5,316 nucleotides of DNA from RAM1 sp943372515 (GTDB lineage: Bacteria; Pseudomonadota; Gammaproteobacteria; Burkholderiales; Burkholderiaceae_C): the NCBI GenBank assembly GCA_943372515.1, contig CALRYY010000182.1:1-5316 (forward strand), given 5' to 3'. The notes beneath the pieces were generated by a model. The model worked only from the letters and a program-made list of their open reading frames with translations. It had not been told where the DNA came from and ran no database searches. Of the stretch, positions 5,191 through 5,316 are shown in pieces (position 1 is the first letter of the stretch; every line of letters begins with the position of its first letter). A program made the translations under genes and the position numbers.

Positions 5191-5316
5191 AGAAACGATG
5201 TTGGCGCACCACCGGTGGCGCGCCCGCACCCGGCTTCGCGTCAGGCGGTGGCCGGCGGGGGCGATCTCTGTGGCGGCGAGGAGCGCAGATTCGGGGTTGG
5301 CGCGCGAAGCGCGCTT
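5191..5316. other. GC-rich non-coding tail with palindromes, no gene seen
   Basis: No convincing reading frame was found on either strand in these 126 bp. An 11+11 palindrome lies at 5203-5224 (arms GGCGCACCACC and GGTGGCGCGCC, 10 of 11 pairs). At the window end GCGCGC-GAA-GCGCGC (5300-5314) forms a 6-bp stem with a three-base loop, followed by TT at the edge. CGAAGCGCGCT at 5305-5315 repeats exactly 5106-5116, and CAGAAACGA at 5190-5198 repeats 5100-5108, so the stretch shares pieces with the preceding element. It may be the beginning of another repeat unit. Confidence 0.5.

Noticed and set aside
4753..5229. 158-codon minus-strand frame across the intergenic element
   Set aside because: Its frame runs through the inverted-repeat arms and into the PhzF 3' end. 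No ribosome site or protein family pattern is seen, so it is probably a spurious translation of the repeat.

Overview
The window is GC-rich DNA with dense, high-GC-codon genes. Protein style and gene content fit a betaproteobacterium, most likely Comamonadaceae (Acidovorax/Delftia/Variovorax-like). This assignment rests on recognition of the proteins and was not tested by a search.

Layout. Positions 1-215 (minus strand) hold the first 71 codons of a GntR-type regulator, probably of the MocR class (winged-helix domain fused to a PLP-binding aminotransferase-like domain). The gene runs off the left edge. Positions 216-365 form a divergent promoter region with four copies of a TGTAYTG heptamer, two of which make a perfect 10-bp inverted repeat. 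From 366 to 4940 six plus-strand genes are packed head to tail: a LysE-family exporter, an EamA/DMT-family transporter, a small cupin (DHWC motif), a PLP-dependent fold-type I aminotransferase, a glutathione S-transferase and a PhzF-family isomerase-like protein. Junctions are 4-bp ATGA overlaps (two) or gaps of 15, 3 and 11 bp, so this is almost certainly one operon. Positions 4941-5316 contain no credible gene. They hold a 228-bp element with 42-nt inverted terminal arms (37/42 paired), followed by further palindromes.

How the genes may work together. MocR regulators usually sense PLP or a PLP-amino compound adduct and control a neighbouring gene set. Here the controlled set would be two metabolite exporters of unrelated families plus four soluble proteins that could transaminate, isomerise or conjugate a small amino compound. 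The best reading is an inducible export and detoxification or remodelling module for an amino acid-like metabolite. Each protein family is known; the substrate and the logic of the combination are not evident from sequence. No CRISPR array, tRNA, rRNA, phage gene or transposase is visible.
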